Shown here in pieces: positions 10,929 through 23,050 of a stretch of DNA of 64,000 bases (the first letter of the stretch is position 1; every line of letters starts with the position of its first letter). A program made the position numbers and the translations under genes. The DNA is from Perognathus longimembris pacificus (Eukaryota; Chordata; Mammalia; Rodentia; Heteromyidae): contig NC_063171.1 in the NCBI RefSeq assembly GCF_023159225.1, positions 10,864,826 through 10,928,825 on the forward strand, given 5' to 3'. Under the pieces are notes generated by a model. That model was given only the letters and a program-made list of their open reading frames with translations, searched no databases and had not been told where the DNA came from.

Positions 10929-11152
10929 GGCTGGGGATATGGCCTAGTGGCGATAGAGCTTGCCTCGTATACATGAGGCCCTGGGTTCGATACCCCAGCA
11001 CCACATATACAGAAAACGGCCAGAAGTGGCGCTGTGGCTCAAGTGGCAGAGTGCTAGCCTTGAGCAAAAAGGAAGCCAGGGACAGTGCTCAGGCCCTGAG
11101 TCCAAGGCCCAGGACTGGCAAAAAAAAAAAAAAAAAAAAGAAAAAAAGAAAG
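10929..11152 (+). mobile_element. IDL-Geo dimeric SINE
   Basis: The left half (ID-like, tRNA-Ala-related) begins ggctggggatatggcctagt, with an A-box-like TGGCCTAGTGG and B-box-like GGTTCGATACC. The right half 'Geo' runs from 'ggccagaagtggcgctgtgg' to 'aggcccaggactggc', followed by an A tail with G interruptions. The flanks 'aagaaagagggg' and 'aagaaaggaagagggg' suggest an imperfect target duplication. It looks young, being close to the other full copies. Confidence 0.92.
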
Positions 11153-12620
11153 GAAGAGGGGTAGACAGGGATAGGAGAGTCACATGCGAAACTGAATGGA
11201 AACCAATGTTTTACCCACTTTTTGAAGAAATTTTTCTGGGGAGAATTGTGACAAAATTTTGTAGATTTCTCTTAAGTGTACTTCAATTCAAATACTTTCA
11301 CATATTTGATTAGTCAAGAAGGGCAATTAATAACACGTATTAGAGATCACTTCATGCTGTAAAACTTGGGCTAAATAGAATTAGAAGTTAAGACATCACT
11401 TTTTGCATATAATTCCTCTCCTATGTTTTGGATTTTTTTTCTCTTTAAGTTCAAATTCTCCTTTGTTTGAAAGAGTAGCTACTTGTTTTTCTTGAAACCA
11501 TAAGAAAATTTCTGCTTCCTGGACCAGCAGGCATTGGGCAGAAATGAGGGATAGGCTGTAGCTTGCATAAGAGTGATAATGACTGATAGAGAGAAGAATC
11601 CATGTGGCACTCTGGTAGAAAGAGATTTCCATCTTCTCTCTCATCAGTGTTCCCTGTGGTTGGGAACAGATGGCCAGTGTCATCTCTAATTGGAAATGAC
11701 AGTCAATACCATTTTTATTGGACATTAACAGGGTGCTTGGTGATAATGAGGTATTTGAAAGACAAATGACAATAATTTTAGAAAAGATTCCATGGCAAGA
11801 AATCCAGCAAACAAAGGGAAAAAGGTCCAAGTTATAAGACAAAAGAAATGTCTGAGTAACCCCTGCTTCTTCTGTCTCCCAGCTCCCTGTTGGGTCCCTG
11901 AATTGGCTCCTGTGGTCATCTGCCCTTAGTGTTTACCTAGCCTTGTACATATCAGTCATCCGCATTTAATTCTGAGACACACAGACCACTGTCAAGTGCA
12001 GGTTTTAGTGTTGTACTTAATATATAGGTGATGAAACCAGGATATAAGGAATAGTCTTATCCATGACTACTCAAAAGTCAGTGACACCCTCATATTTTAT
12101 CCCCCAACTCATCCCAAGACCAGTCTCAGATCTCAGCTTTTGAAACATTCCATAGCTCTAATATTTCTGCAAGGAGTGAGTTGCAAGGCATGAGATTCTG
12201 CTGGAATCTTCCCAGCTTTCTGTCCTCCTTCCTCCTGACTTCCTCCTTCTTCATGCCCTGAGGAGCACTGACTTGTAGCCTCACCCATAAGAGGCAGAGG
12301 TCCATGACCAATTGGTGTTTGCTTCTCCACTGCTTTTAATGAAAACCCATCTGAGAATTAGGAGCAAAAGCAGAGCTGACTGAATGTCATGGCTATATGG
12401 GCCAATGATCTGTTAAGCCACAGAGCTCTCCCTACCTTTCTTAGTTATTTAAGAATAAGGGATTAAGGGGCACTGTGATACAAGCTAAATACTGAAACAT
12501 AGTCAGTAGGTAAGACCAAACATAGATTCAGTGTGTTCCAGGAAATTATGAGAAATGCAGAGATAGCTTCTGTGGCAGTAATGGTAATGGGATCTCAAAA
12601 TTTTTGTGAGCAATTTGTCC
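11153..12620. other. Unassigned DNA
   Basis: No repeat recognised. A 148-codon minus-strand frame at 11,396-11,842 has no recognisable domain and I treat it as chance. Confidence 0.4.
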
Positions 12621-12624
12621 TTCC

Positions 12625-12722
12625 TTTCTCCTTTCCTCCCTCCCTCCCTCCCTCCATCCTTCCCTCCCTCCCTTCCTTCCCTTCTTTATTCCTTCCTTAC
12701 TCCATTCTTTCATTTATTCTTT
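12625..12722. repeat. (CCTT/CCCT)n polypyrimidine microsatellite
   Basis: Runs of ccttt, ccct and cctt with few interruptions. Confidence 0.9.
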
Positions 12723-12734
12723 CTGCTGATATCA

Positions 12735-12945
12735 GAGTTAGAAATCAGGACTTGAGCTAGGTTGCCTTGCTTGTTTGGCTGGCACACTACCACTTGACTT
12801 ATGCCTACAATCTACTTTTTGCTAGTTATTTGGGAATGGAGTTTTATAGTCTTTTCTTTCTAGGCTTGCTTTGAATCTTGATCTTCTGGATTGAAGCTTC
12901 ATGAGTAACTAGGATTATAAGTGTGAGCTACCAGTGCCTAGCTTC
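12735..12945 (-). mobile_element. Composite SINE, antisense, old
   Basis: 'cacactaccacttgact' (complement of the tRNA-like half) is followed by 'gatcttctggattgaagc' and 'actaggattataagtgtgagct' (complement of the 7SL-like head). Strongly diverged. Confidence 0.6.
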
Positions 12946-13261
12946 TTTTGTGTTTCTTATAACTGTAAATAGAACCTGAAGCAGAAGGAGAAAAAATTGA
13001 AAGAAAGGAAATGAAGCCAGTTGATGTTCCAGTTTTTGTTGCTGGCATAAGATATACTCATGGCTCCATTTCATCATCCCCTTCTTTGATTCTTTCCTAT
13101 GCTTAAGACTGAATGAGGCAGATGGCAAAGAGAAGGAGGTTATAGTTGGGGTTAGCCTCAGTACAGTTTTAGAAAACACTGTGTTTCTAATATGTAAAGT
13201 GATGAAAATGTGTATGTGGTCTTTTAATCTTATTTTATGAATAAGGCAATTTAAAATAAAG

Positions 13262-13345
13262 CATGAATCAAATGGTAGAGTGCTTGTCCAGGAAGTATGA
13301 GGCCCTGAGTTCAATTCCATCATCATTAAATGAATGAATGAATAA
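13262..13345 (+). mobile_element. tRNA-like SINE fragment with (AATG)n tail
   Basis: 'atcaaatggtagagtgcttg' and 'gaggccctgagttcaattcc' correspond to A- and B-box parts of an ID/Geo-like monomer. An aatg repeat follows. Confidence 0.6.
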
Positions 13346-15545
13346 ATGTATGAAGGCATTGAAGTTCAAAGAGTTGCAATGACTTATTCACATCATGTTT
13401 ACTTTGAGTAGCGAGAAAGAGTTAAATATAATAGCTTTTACTTCTAGTTGGGTGTCTCATGCCAGTGTACACTTTGTAAAAAGTTTACTTGTATAATAAA
13501 CCTGTTCGTGTTGTTCGTCCTGTCAGGATCTACCATAGAACATCAAATGTGGTATTTTACTGATATAAAGACAAGATCCCTTATGCATCTTGAGCCTGGA
13601 CAATGAAGGGGTTTATTTACCATCACTTTTTGGCATTTCAGTTCTCAGTGTCTTGGAGAGGAGAACACAGCTGGATTAATCTCCTTCCATATTAAGAAGC
13701 TTTCATCCATGGCTTTCATGCCCAGAATTAATTGGTCAGCATTTTCTCCTGAGGATTCACAGCAAGACTGTTTCTATTTTGCAGCTTTTGATACCTTAGG
13801 GTTCAATAAGGATGGTAATAAATGCTCTCCATGAGTTTGCAGGGTTATCTGCATATCCCTACAGCTGAGCTCTGTAAAGGGAATTTAGATGCTATAAATT
13901 CAAAGAATGGGCAGTTAAGCAGTAAAACCAAGTTTCAAACCATGAACAGTATCATCTAGAAGGTTGTTAGCAGACACAAGGGATGAATAAAAGTTTAGTA
14001 AGTTCTGTTAACTTTGAAATATTACGTAGGCATTTTATTCCCAGATAGATGCCCTTTCTGTCTATTACGATTGCATAATAGATTTAATAGTAAAAACATT
14101 TTCAATCCTAGGTGTTCTGTTTTTTCTAAGATTGAGAAACTAGAAATTAACATAAAATTCAAATGGCTTGATTATTCTCTAATTTCATTTTCTAAAGTTG
14201 GCCTTTGAGCTGGGAAAATCCTGCGGAAGCAATGGTTTACAAGCCATGTACTACTCAGTATAGAGGGAACATTGGATGGGCCTCGGGGTGGGGGTTAGTA
14301 CAGAAGGAGGAATGAAATGAACAAAATGGGGAGAGCTTCTGTCCATCAGGAATGACATCACCTCTGTCTGGCACAAGCCTAAACAGTATGCCGAGCCAGC
14401 CAGTTCTGATCATCTCTGTGAAAGACAGAAGGCTGGTTCAAGACTTTCTCCACTTGCTTCTTCTCAACACTTTGTACAGTCTTTACCTTGAAGAATAGAT
14501 CTTAACTTAAGCAAAGTTTTAAATAATGCCTTTATTTGATGGCTCTGTCCACTTCCCATAACCATCCTTCCCCCTTTTACACATGGGTTTGTATTAAGTC
14601 AATACTCCTCTCATGGATGAAAGGATGGCAAACAAATGTGCCAATCCATCCATCTGGCTAGCCAGTTATTTGTGATTAATGATTAAGTGCAGGTGCTACC
14701 GCAAAGCATAATTCCAGGTAATGATGGAGAGAGAGAGAGACAGAGACAGAGATATATCTACCCCCTACTCCTCTTTTACTTGAGACTAAATTAACATGAA
14801 GGCAATGCAGCATGCATTCTTACAAGCTCCTTGTTTTTCCAAAGTAAAATTTGGTAATTCTGTTCAATATCACTTCACAGATAAAAAGATAATTGTACCC
14901 TCCACAATCTCTCCAAATATTGGAAGCTATTGCTTTGGTCTAGATCACTCCAGAACAAATAAATTTACTCACTAAAGATGGCATTAAATATTAAATGCAT
15001 GATTTAAGTAAATTGCTGCTAGCTGGCTACCACTTCACTCAAACACCTGCTAGGGGTAGAGAAGGAGAAATGTTATTTGGGTTGGCTGAACAGAAATAAC
15101 TTGCCTCATTGCCTTCTGGGGTAGTGTGAAAGAATCTGTCAATTTATTTGTATCTCCTGTTTCTCTCTGATCAAATTTGACCCCATTGGACAGTGACCCT
15201 ACTGCATTTCTCAGTTGTGTTGCCTGGCAAAAAATTAGATCCTCTACTTTGCAGAGGGCTTTTTATCTGCATCTAGAAGTTTATCTGGTCAAGCAAGATC
15301 ATGAGATGAAGATACAGTCTCTACTGCCTCTCATCCCCCCAAGAAAGCTGAGAAACCTGAGATACAAGGAGCCTCAGCTAAGCAGCAGCTTTCAGGTCTG
15401 GCCTAGTAGCAAGTAGTCAATACTTGAAGCATCCAGAGCCAGGCAGATCTCAGAGACACATGGGCTCAGTCCAGTTTAGATCCTGTCTATGTTGGTGTCT
15501 GTCAGGCAGGATTTTTCCTGCTTTTTATCCAAGATTAAAACATAT
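13346..15545. other. Unassigned DNA
   Basis: No gene or repeat family identified, apart from a GA-rich microsatellite at 14,726-14,756. Confidence 0.4.
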
Positions 15546-15632
15546 TCAGGAATAGAGATGTAGCTCAGTGGTAGAACATTTGCCTAGCATGTACCAGGCC
15601 CTATGTTTCATCCCCAACTACAAACAAGCAAC
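15546..15632 (+). mobile_element. ID-like monomeric SINE
   Basis: 'atgtagctcagtggtagaac', 'ttgcctagcatgtaccaggccc' and 'catccccaacta' match an ID element. There is no Geo right half. The B-box is weak ('gtttcatcccc'). Confidence 0.75.
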
Positions 15633-18600
15633 CTAGTACTCAAGTACATATTGTAGATGTGGCATCAGACACGAGAAAACAAATAGTGAACTGCCCAACT
15701 ATAAAGAAAGATCTCCTGGAAAGAAAGAGTTAAGACAGAAACAGGAAAAGATGTAAAGCAACAGCCAGTTTGTAACTGCAGAAACCCTGAAGGGTTTCTC
15801 TCTCACTCTCTCACACATATAGAGTTCACAGGATTCCACAGGAATCCTTGGATGTCTTTGACTTCCAGTTCCTCCTAAGGCCTCCCTTTTGAAGTCTGTG
15901 ATTATAGGACCACAGTGTGTGACCTGCATACCAAGGTGAGGACATCTGAGGATCTTTAAGTTGCTGTTTGTGAGCTTTTGTGTGGGCAAAAATATAGGAT
16001 AACAGCTGCAGTTTAAAATAATTTCAGAGGTTTCTGTGACCCCAAATTAAGAGATGCTTCTACTTTCTGACAGAACACAATCATTTCTACAGACACACAG
16101 TCATTTCTACAACCTAAACTGAAAGCTAACCATGAAGAAAGAAATAAACAACAGAATTCATTATAGAGGAAGAAACCACAGGTCTGTATTACAGGATCCT
16201 GCCCTCTACCATCTCCACTTCTGTGCACCTGTGACTCCAGATTGACTCCTTAACTCACAGATTGAAATAGTCAGTCATCTCAAGAATCTGGAATACCTTA
16301 CTGACCAGCAATGTTGGCCTGTTCCTGGTTCTCATCTACTTAGATCCTCTGCTATGCCAAATATCTGGGACCATTTTCTTTTTCTCTACATGTCATAATT
16401 TATCTTTGGCATTGCAAACAGTCTGCAGACTCTCCTCTTCCTCTTCAAAATCCTTCAACAGTCTTTTTATTTGTCTTTCCTTCTTCCAATAATTTATTTA
16501 GTTCTCTATGGATTGTCCATAGCCACATTCCCTCATCCATGGTTGTGGCTTCAATGGCCAATTGTATGATTATGATCCCAACTCTGCCTTTCTATCTGGC
16601 CCCCCTACTTAGGATCTATAATTGTTTTTCAGATTATTTAATAGATATTGTCACTTGAATGTGATATTTGCAAAGTCAATTTGACATGCATTAAGCTTTA
16701 TGGTTTTTGTAGCTTTCCTACCTGATGTGTTTGCTCTCTTAGTGACTAGTTCAATAAATGACATCATGCATCATCTAACAGATCTCAAAACTTGAGAGTC
16801 ATCCAGACTTTTCTTTTTTCTTTACAAAAACTGTGGTCTAAGAAATGGGCTGGGAACTTTCTTCCAGTCTCTCTCTCTACGGAGACTCTGATCCAGACAC
16901 TTTCCAAATTTCTTGTCCCTACGCCCTGTGCTCTGTTGGATCTCAGACTTTCACTATTGTGAGATCTCAGTCAAAAACAAATTTTCTCAGTTTATTTTCC
17001 CCATGTCTTTAGTCAGATTTTCTAGAAACAGATACTAAGACAGGAACTGGGCATGCTTGTGGTTTATGGTCAGGACAGACTTTTCAAGAAGCAAGTAAAG
17101 AGGATACCAAAGAGGAAAGGATGTGAAGGAAATGAGGGGAAGTTACAGCCTTCACCCAGCCTACAAGGGTGGAATTGCTTTTCAGCAAAAATCCTGCTGT
17201 TGATTTCCCTGAAGGCAAAGAGGCTGTCCTTCTTACCTGTCTTCAGGTAACTCCATGTTGTTGAATTTGCCCCAGAGTTAGTTACCATGAATGATTCCTC
17301 TTGCCCCATTAACACCCCCAAAGCTTCTGGTAGGGCAAGAATAATAACTTTCCATTATGGCTTTCCAAGAAAAGTTCTCCAAAGATGAGAATCAATCCAA
17401 TGTCTTCAGTAGCCAATACATATACCAACTAAAAAAAAGTGTACATTGGTTTAATAAAAGGGATCTGGACATATCCCCAGAGCTGCTATTATCATGGCTC
17501 ATGGCTTAAAATAGTTCTCTATTCAGGGGAAACAGAATAAAAACCACTGGTCATGGCCTTCTCTGATTTTTTGTCTGGCTCTCCTTACCTTCCATCCTTA
17601 TTCAATTTTTCCGTATTGGCTACATCTCCTCTATAAGTTTGCAGTTCATTTTTCCCTATGTGCATGAAACTCTTTTCATTCCCTTTTCTGCTGAAACTCT
17701 CTTGCTGAAATGTTACATGTGGAAGCCATTGTTGAAACTCTTAGGCAGAATTAATTGTTCCTATATCTAGTTGCCATTGCATTTTATATATAGTTCCATT
17801 ATGATAATCTTTGAATCATAGATATTTTATGGAGTCCTTGTTTCTTCTAGATCATTTAAGGACAAGAAGCATTGTGTGACCAAATGTTTAAACCTCAAAG
17901 ACATAGCAAAAGTTCTACTCCTTTGTAAAGACTTCATAAATGTCAAATTGAAATACATATGTATGCCTTTTACATAATCAGCAGCAGACATATTCCTAAA
18001 ATACAGTAATCCCCAGCTGTAAAGCAGTAGCTGATTTGATTGTATTTAAGTTTATTGTTATAAATTCCTTTAATTCTGAAATCTTTGTTTCTCCTCCTCG
18101 CCCTTTAATCCATTCTAATTCCTTTTGTTGTTTTCACCCCACTGGGACTCAGAAAATGATATTCTAAAAGTAACATTTTTTGGAGTGCTAAGTACTTTGA
18201 ACTAAAGAAAACTGGAAGACCTCAGAATCAAGTCTCTTCTCTCTGACTTTCTTCTGCTCTCTTGTCTCCCATCCCTTATTCTCCCCTAAAATGAGTCATA
18301 GAAAAGAATTCCTCTTCCCCAAGATATTTCACAGAGTAGAACTTCACTCCTTAAAAGAAAGCTATAAGTCCAAGAAAGATTACTCTGTTTCTTCTCCTGT
18401 CTCCTAGACCCTCATGCCAGAAGGAGCCTTTTTACTACACAAGAGAAAAATAATAATCTGAGCAGACAGATCTTGCTTGATACTGCCACCCTCTTTGATG
18501 CAGACCTAGGAATTAAATGCTGCCGTATATGGTCAGAAATAAAGAACATAACCTTTTGTACAATCATATTTTTGTATACTGCCCATTCTTACCACCACCT

Positions 18601-18950
18601 AAGCATAAAAAAATGGAGATGTTTTATCTAGGTATTTTGTTCTTCCCTTCTGAAGGCTCCTGTATCATATAAAACTTTGATAAATTTGTTATATTTCCTG
18701 TTGTAATTGTCCATTGTGGCATGAATGTTGCCTACTATCCCTACTATAGAGAGAAACAAAATCATACCGATTCCTCCTGCAAGTTCACGAATCCTAAAAG
18801 CAGACAAAGATTAAATTCTATGAAAAACACTAATAGGTTCAATAGAATACTAAGTAGGTAAACCCAAAAGATAAAAAAATACCAATCACAGCAAAGAAAT
18901 GTCATTTCTGACAGTCATATCTATCAGAGGTGACATAATACTCAAAACTT
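15633..18950. other. Mostly unassigned DNA
   Basis: No coding region recognised. It contains a possible old L2 3' end, listed separately. Confidence 0.35.
17555..17885 (+). mobile_element. Possible L2 3'-end fragment
   Basis: Reads like a degraded L2 3' region: 'ggccttctctga' near the start and 'gagtccttgtttc..agatcatttaaggacaag' near the end. Weak; a profile search is needed to confirm. Confidence 0.3.
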
Positions 18951-19206
18951 GGCCAGGCATTGGTTGATCATGCCTGTAATCGTAGCTACTCAGGAGGCTG
19001 AGATCTGAGGATCATGGTTCAAAACCAGCCTGGGAAGAAAAGTGTGTGAGACTCTTATCTCCAGCTAATCACCAGAAAACCAGAGGTGGCACTGTGATAC
19101 AATGCTAGCCTTGAGCTGAAGAGCTCAGGGACAGAGCCCAGGCCTTGAGTTCAAGCCCCATAACTGGCAAAAAAACAAAAAAAAAAGAAAAGGAAAAAAA
19201 AAAAAG
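18951..19206 (+). mobile_element. Composite B1-like + Geo SINE
   Basis: One of the clearest copies. The head 'ggccaggcattggttgatca' continues to 'tagctactcaggaggctgag', then 'gagactcttatctccagcta' and 'accagaaaaccagaggtggc'. The Geo-type right half runs from 'actgtgatacaatgctagcc' to 'ttgagttcaagccccataac', then an A-rich tail. Confidence 0.9.
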
Positions 19207-19267
19207 TTAAGGAACTCTCTCCTTGATTCTGTGAATTTGGCATGATCAAAGCATCCAAACAAAAAGC

Positions 19268-19275
<8 letters not shown>

Positions 19276-19303
<28 letters not shown>

Positions 19304-19308
19304 GGTGG
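19276..19308. repeat. (TTA)n microsatellite
   Basis: Eleven or so tta units, likely grown from the tail of the adjoining antisense SINE. Confidence 0.9.
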
Positions 19309-19408
19309 TGGTGGTTGTGGGTCTTGAACTTAAGGTCTGGGCACTGTCCCTGAGCCTCTTTGTTCTTAAGGCTAGGGCTTTACTACTTGAGCCAAAGTGG
19401 CACTTCTG
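19309..19408 (-). mobile_element. Geo-type right half of a SINE, antisense
   Basis: 'gggtcttgaacttaaggtct', 'ggcactgtccctgagcctc' and 'ttgagccaaagtggcacttc' are the complement of the Geo module. The head is missing; an L1 3' end abuts it. Confidence 0.75.
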
Positions 19409-19615
19409 TTTTTTTTTTTTTTTTTTTTCTTATTTATTGTCAAAGTGATGCACAGAAAGGTTACAGTTTCATATGTTAGGCATTGGGTACAATTCTTGTA
19501 CTGTTTGTTACCTCCTCCCTCATTCCCCCCTCCCCAATCCCCCTTTTTCTCTTCCCCCATGAGTTGTTCAGTTGGTTTACACCAAATGGTATTGCTTTTG
19601 GAGTCATTTGTCTTG
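19409..19615 (-). mobile_element. L1 3'-UTR end, antisense, 5'-truncated
   Basis: A poly-T run (antisense A tail) is followed by 'attgtcaaagtgatgcacag', 'ggttacagtttcatatgtta', the C-rich complement of the polypurine block and 'catgagttgttcagttggtt'. Truncated about 200 bp from the L1 3' end. Confidence 0.9.
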
Positions 19616-19652
19616 ATCAGTGCTCATCAGTCAGTTAGACATTTAACTATTT

Positions 19653-19922
19653 CTTTTTTTGGTGCTTACTCTGGGGCTTGAATTCAGACCCTAGACACTG
19701 TCCCTGAGCTTTATTTGCTCAAGGTTAGCATTCTACTACTTGAAGCAGAGCTCTGCTTTTTGCTTTTTAGGTTTTGTGTTTTTTTGGGGGTGGGGAAGGA
19801 GGTAGTTTATTGGAGATAAGAGTCTCAGAAATTTCTGCCCAAGCTGTCTTTGAACCATGATCCTAAGATCGCAGCCTCATGTGTACCTAGGTGTACAGTT
19901 GTGAGCTACTAGTGCAAGGCTA
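19653..19922 (-). mobile_element. Composite B1-like + Geo SINE, antisense
   Basis: Geo complement ('ggggcttgaattcagaccct', 'ctttatttgctcaaggttag') is followed by the complement of the 7SL-like head ('ggagataagagtctcagaaa', 'tttgaaccatgatcctaaga'). Confidence 0.85.
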
Positions 19923-19996
19923 GACATATTGATACTTATTGAGCTTTTTTCCCCTCTAGTCAGGTATTCAAATGATTGGCTGAAACACATTGACAT

Positions 19997-20051
19997 TGTG
20001 TGTGTGTGTGTATGTGTGTGTGTGTGTGTGTGTATGTGTGTGTGTGTGTGT
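19997..20051. repeat. (TG)n microsatellite
   Basis: Over 25 tg units with two ta interruptions. Confidence 0.95.
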
Positions 20052-20597
20052 AAGAGACAGAAAGAGGGAAGAGAGAGGAAAGAGAGATCTGTTTTACATA
20101 CTCTAATGATTCAAAAGCTAATTTCATGAAAAAAGCTACAGTCTAGAAAAGGAATAAGATCAAAAATAAAAAAGTAAATTAAAATAGAAGCTAATCTCAT
20201 TGAGAAATACGCTTATAGATATACCCTAGGTAATGTGTGATCAAGTGCTTTTACATCTCATGGCCTTGTTAAGTTGGTACAAAGATTAATGATAATAATG
20301 ACTTCATTTATCCTCATTGGTAAAGTGTTTATTCAGATGTTTAGTGCAGTTTTTGTTGGGGTAGGGATTTGTCTTCTTTGAATTTATCTTTAAAAGTGTA
20401 TATTTTGGACAAAAAAAGTCTTTTGCAACATTTTTTCCTTTATTTTGGTTGGATTCATAATAGAAAGCACTGACAATGTTGTCTATCTCAGTAAATACCT
20501 AGTGGTCTAGTTAGGGGACAACTAATTGTCCCCTGACTCAATATAATTCAGGGGAAATATCTGAACGGACAGAAGGTAGAGGAGTAAAGCTTCTAAT
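20052..20597. other. Unassigned DNA
   Basis: Nothing recognised except the hairpin at 20,510-20,537. Confidence 0.4.
20510..20537. repeat. 12-bp-arm hairpin
   Basis: GTTAGGGGACAA, loop ctaa, TTGTCCCCTGAC. There is one mismatch, which would be a G-U pair in RNA. Confidence 0.85.
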
Positions 20598-20968
20598 TGC
20601 TATGGCTTGGAACTGGAATATCCCCAAAGGGCTATGTCAAAGGCTTGGTTTTCAGCCTGTGGTGCTACTGAAGGTGGTAGAAGGCTTAAGAGATGAACCT
20701 AGTTCTACAAAGACTTAGGTCATTAGGGCAGGGTCTTGAAAGTGATTGCAACACCCTTGTCTCTTCTCTTCTTCCTGGCTTCTTTGCTGTGAGGTGAATG
20801 GGTTTCCTCTCCTACACATTCTTGCATGATGGATGACACATGCTCAAATCAATGAAGTCAATCAGGCATGAAGGGAAGCTTCCAGACTGTCAGCCCAAAA
20901 CAAGTCTTTCTTCTCTGAAACTTGGTTATACCAGTTATATTTTTTATAGTAGCAGAAAGAAATGTGTA
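20598..20968 (+). mobile_element. MaLR LTR, sense
   Basis: Starts 'tgctatggcttggaactgga', contains 'ccccaaagggctatg' and 'ttcttcctggcttctttgct', and ends with 'ggttataccagttatatttt' and 'gtagcagaaagaaatg'. This is the usual order of a rodent MaLR LTR. Confidence 0.75.
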
Positions 20969-21074
20969 CTTCTACAGAGTATACACATACTCTGCTGGGA
21001 GTTTGGAAATTAGAGACAAATTTTGGATTAACTAAACTCCATTTTGGATGAAACAGCAGTTGTAACTCATGTGG

Positions 21075-21225
21075 TTTTAGTGATTGCTCTATCAGGCACT
21101 TTGCCCAGCACAGAGCAAACATCACTTTCTTTACTTGCCAGACAACTATATAGAGTAAGGATTATTGGTGCACTTTTTCTCCCTCTCTCACAGATAGGCA
21201 ATGCAAGAAAGTGTTTTGAAACTTA
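21075..21225 (-). mobile_element. Possible MIR fragment, antisense
   Basis: 'ctatcaggcactttgcccag' and 'cacagataggcaatgcaaga' follow the order of antisense MIR (catttta-cagatgagg-like core). Diverged. Confidence 0.4.
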
Positions 21226-22684
21226 GAGGACGAGATACATTGCATTGCATGAGGCACTTAATGTGACCATAATAGTTGTTATCATTGTTCTCCTATTAGA
21301 TATTATTGCTGCTGGAAAATTTATATCTGTAGAAGAGTTATCATGTTTTTAAACAGAACTACTATGCACTTTTGAATGTCAAACAGCAACATCCTTGGTA
21401 CTGGCTAACCACAGGTTTCAGTGAGCTATTAGTTCATTTAGAATTTAAATTTAGAAAGCAAGTACTGTCTAATTGCATTAGGCTTCCAGAGCTGAAGAAT
21501 TGCTATCATTCACTTGGATCAAACAAAATAGCAAGAGTACTTTGCATGTCTATATAATTCCCTGCAAAGATAAAAATAATTTAAACCAATTTTTTAGAAA
21601 TGACTGTGAAAAATTGGGAGTACTAAGTGCTATGTGAAGTGAGTGAAGAGGTCTATGACCAGAGAAGATGAATATTTCTGGTTTTTCCTTCCTAAAGCAC
21701 TATGTAGATTTTCATTGTCATGATTATAGGCCCTGGGATGAAGATAAAGGGCAGATGGCTCCTGAACTAGGCAACAGATAAAGAAGAGCTTCCTCTATGC
21801 CACTATAATTGAAACAACATGTTGCCAAAAGCTATTCAGGGAGCTGCTTTGAGAGAATTGCCAGCAACCAGCTTCAACAGATGAACCCCTCTGTTGAGCA
21901 ATGAGAGACTTCATCAGTAACTGCCATTGTAACAGCCATAAAGACACAAGACAAGACAAGACTATTAGAACATATAGTTCAAATAAGCTATAATTTGTTG
22001 CTACAGATAACAGCAACAAATAGAATATAAACAAAGTATCTGAGATTCAAATAAAAAACAACTTTTATTCTCCATATCACATCAACTCTAAAATATTCTT
22101 GTGAAAGATCTGTGGGGAACAAAAACATAAGGGATTCACTAAAACTATTCCAATTAGTTCAGAATTTAAATCACTTACATAATGGTAAAGATTGGACATC
22201 ACTATACTAATGAGATATTTTTATTGCACTGCATATTTTAAAGGTTCATAGCAATTATCTTTGGACATTTATGGTCCTCTAGAAAAGGCCTTAGAAAGCT
22301 AGGCAGCATTTCCCCTGGGAGCCTAATGAGGTAGTAGTCATCACTACCAAGGCCAGCTTGGCCGGTGTTCTCTGGGCCTGAGTGTCCATAACACTGGATG
22401 TTAGACATTGTAGAAATTCATTCGAGTTCCTTCAGAAATGCCCAATAACACAGAGAATATAATGTCTCTGGTACAGACTGGGGAGACAACTAGTCAATGA
22501 AACAATGGGAGTATTTCCTATTGATTTTGGAAACCATTCTTTAAAAGGGCAAGGAAAATTTCAGGAATGCTTAGCGAAAGCTAGGACTGAAAACATGAAT
22601 GATTTTGAATTGCCAAGTGAATGGAAACCTTTTGGAAATGTCTGCCCAACTATTCTACTGACATTTGTTTAGAGATTTATAACA
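21226..22684. other. Unassigned DNA
   Basis: No repeat or gene recognised with confidence. The end near 21,780-22,030 ('gttgctacagataacagcaa') faintly resembles a MaLR 3' end, not enough to call. Confidence 0.4.
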
Positions 22685-23050
22685 TCAGTTATCTTTCTGT
22701 TCTTGTGATAAATATCAGAGTCAAGCAATTTATAAAAATAAAAGGTATTTTTAGCTCATAGCCCCAAAGATTTTTGTGTAGGAATATTTGACCTCATAGT
22801 TTTGGGCCTGTGGTAAGGCAGTATATCATAGTGAGGAGCATGCAGCAGGGCAAAGCTGTACACCCCGTGGCAATGATGCCAAACAAACAGGCAGAGGAAG
22901 GGGCCATGGACCCACAACCCCTTCAAGGGCACATCACTAAGGACCAAAGGATTCTCTCTGAGAGCATACCTCTTAAATGTTCTGCCACTTCCTCCAAATG
23001 CCTTGGCTAGGAATGTACATTTAATACATGTGCCTTTGAGGAGCATTTTA
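22685..23050 (-). mobile_element. MaLR LTR, antisense
   Basis: Begins with 'gttatctttctgttcttgtg', 'caagcaatttataaaaataaa' and 'tttttagctcatagccccaa', the complement of a MaLR 3' half. The other boundary is not clear. Confidence 0.6.

Noticed and set aside
10929..11002. tRNA gene suggested by A- and B-box-like motifs
   Set aside because: The sequence is the ID-like head of a SINE: it recurs many times, lacks a proper cloverleaf anticodon arm and continues into the Geo half.
11396..11842. 148-codon minus-strand ORF
   Set aside because: Composition is unremarkable, it ends in a Lys-rich run from A-rich DNA, and there is no recognisable domain. Not called as a gene.
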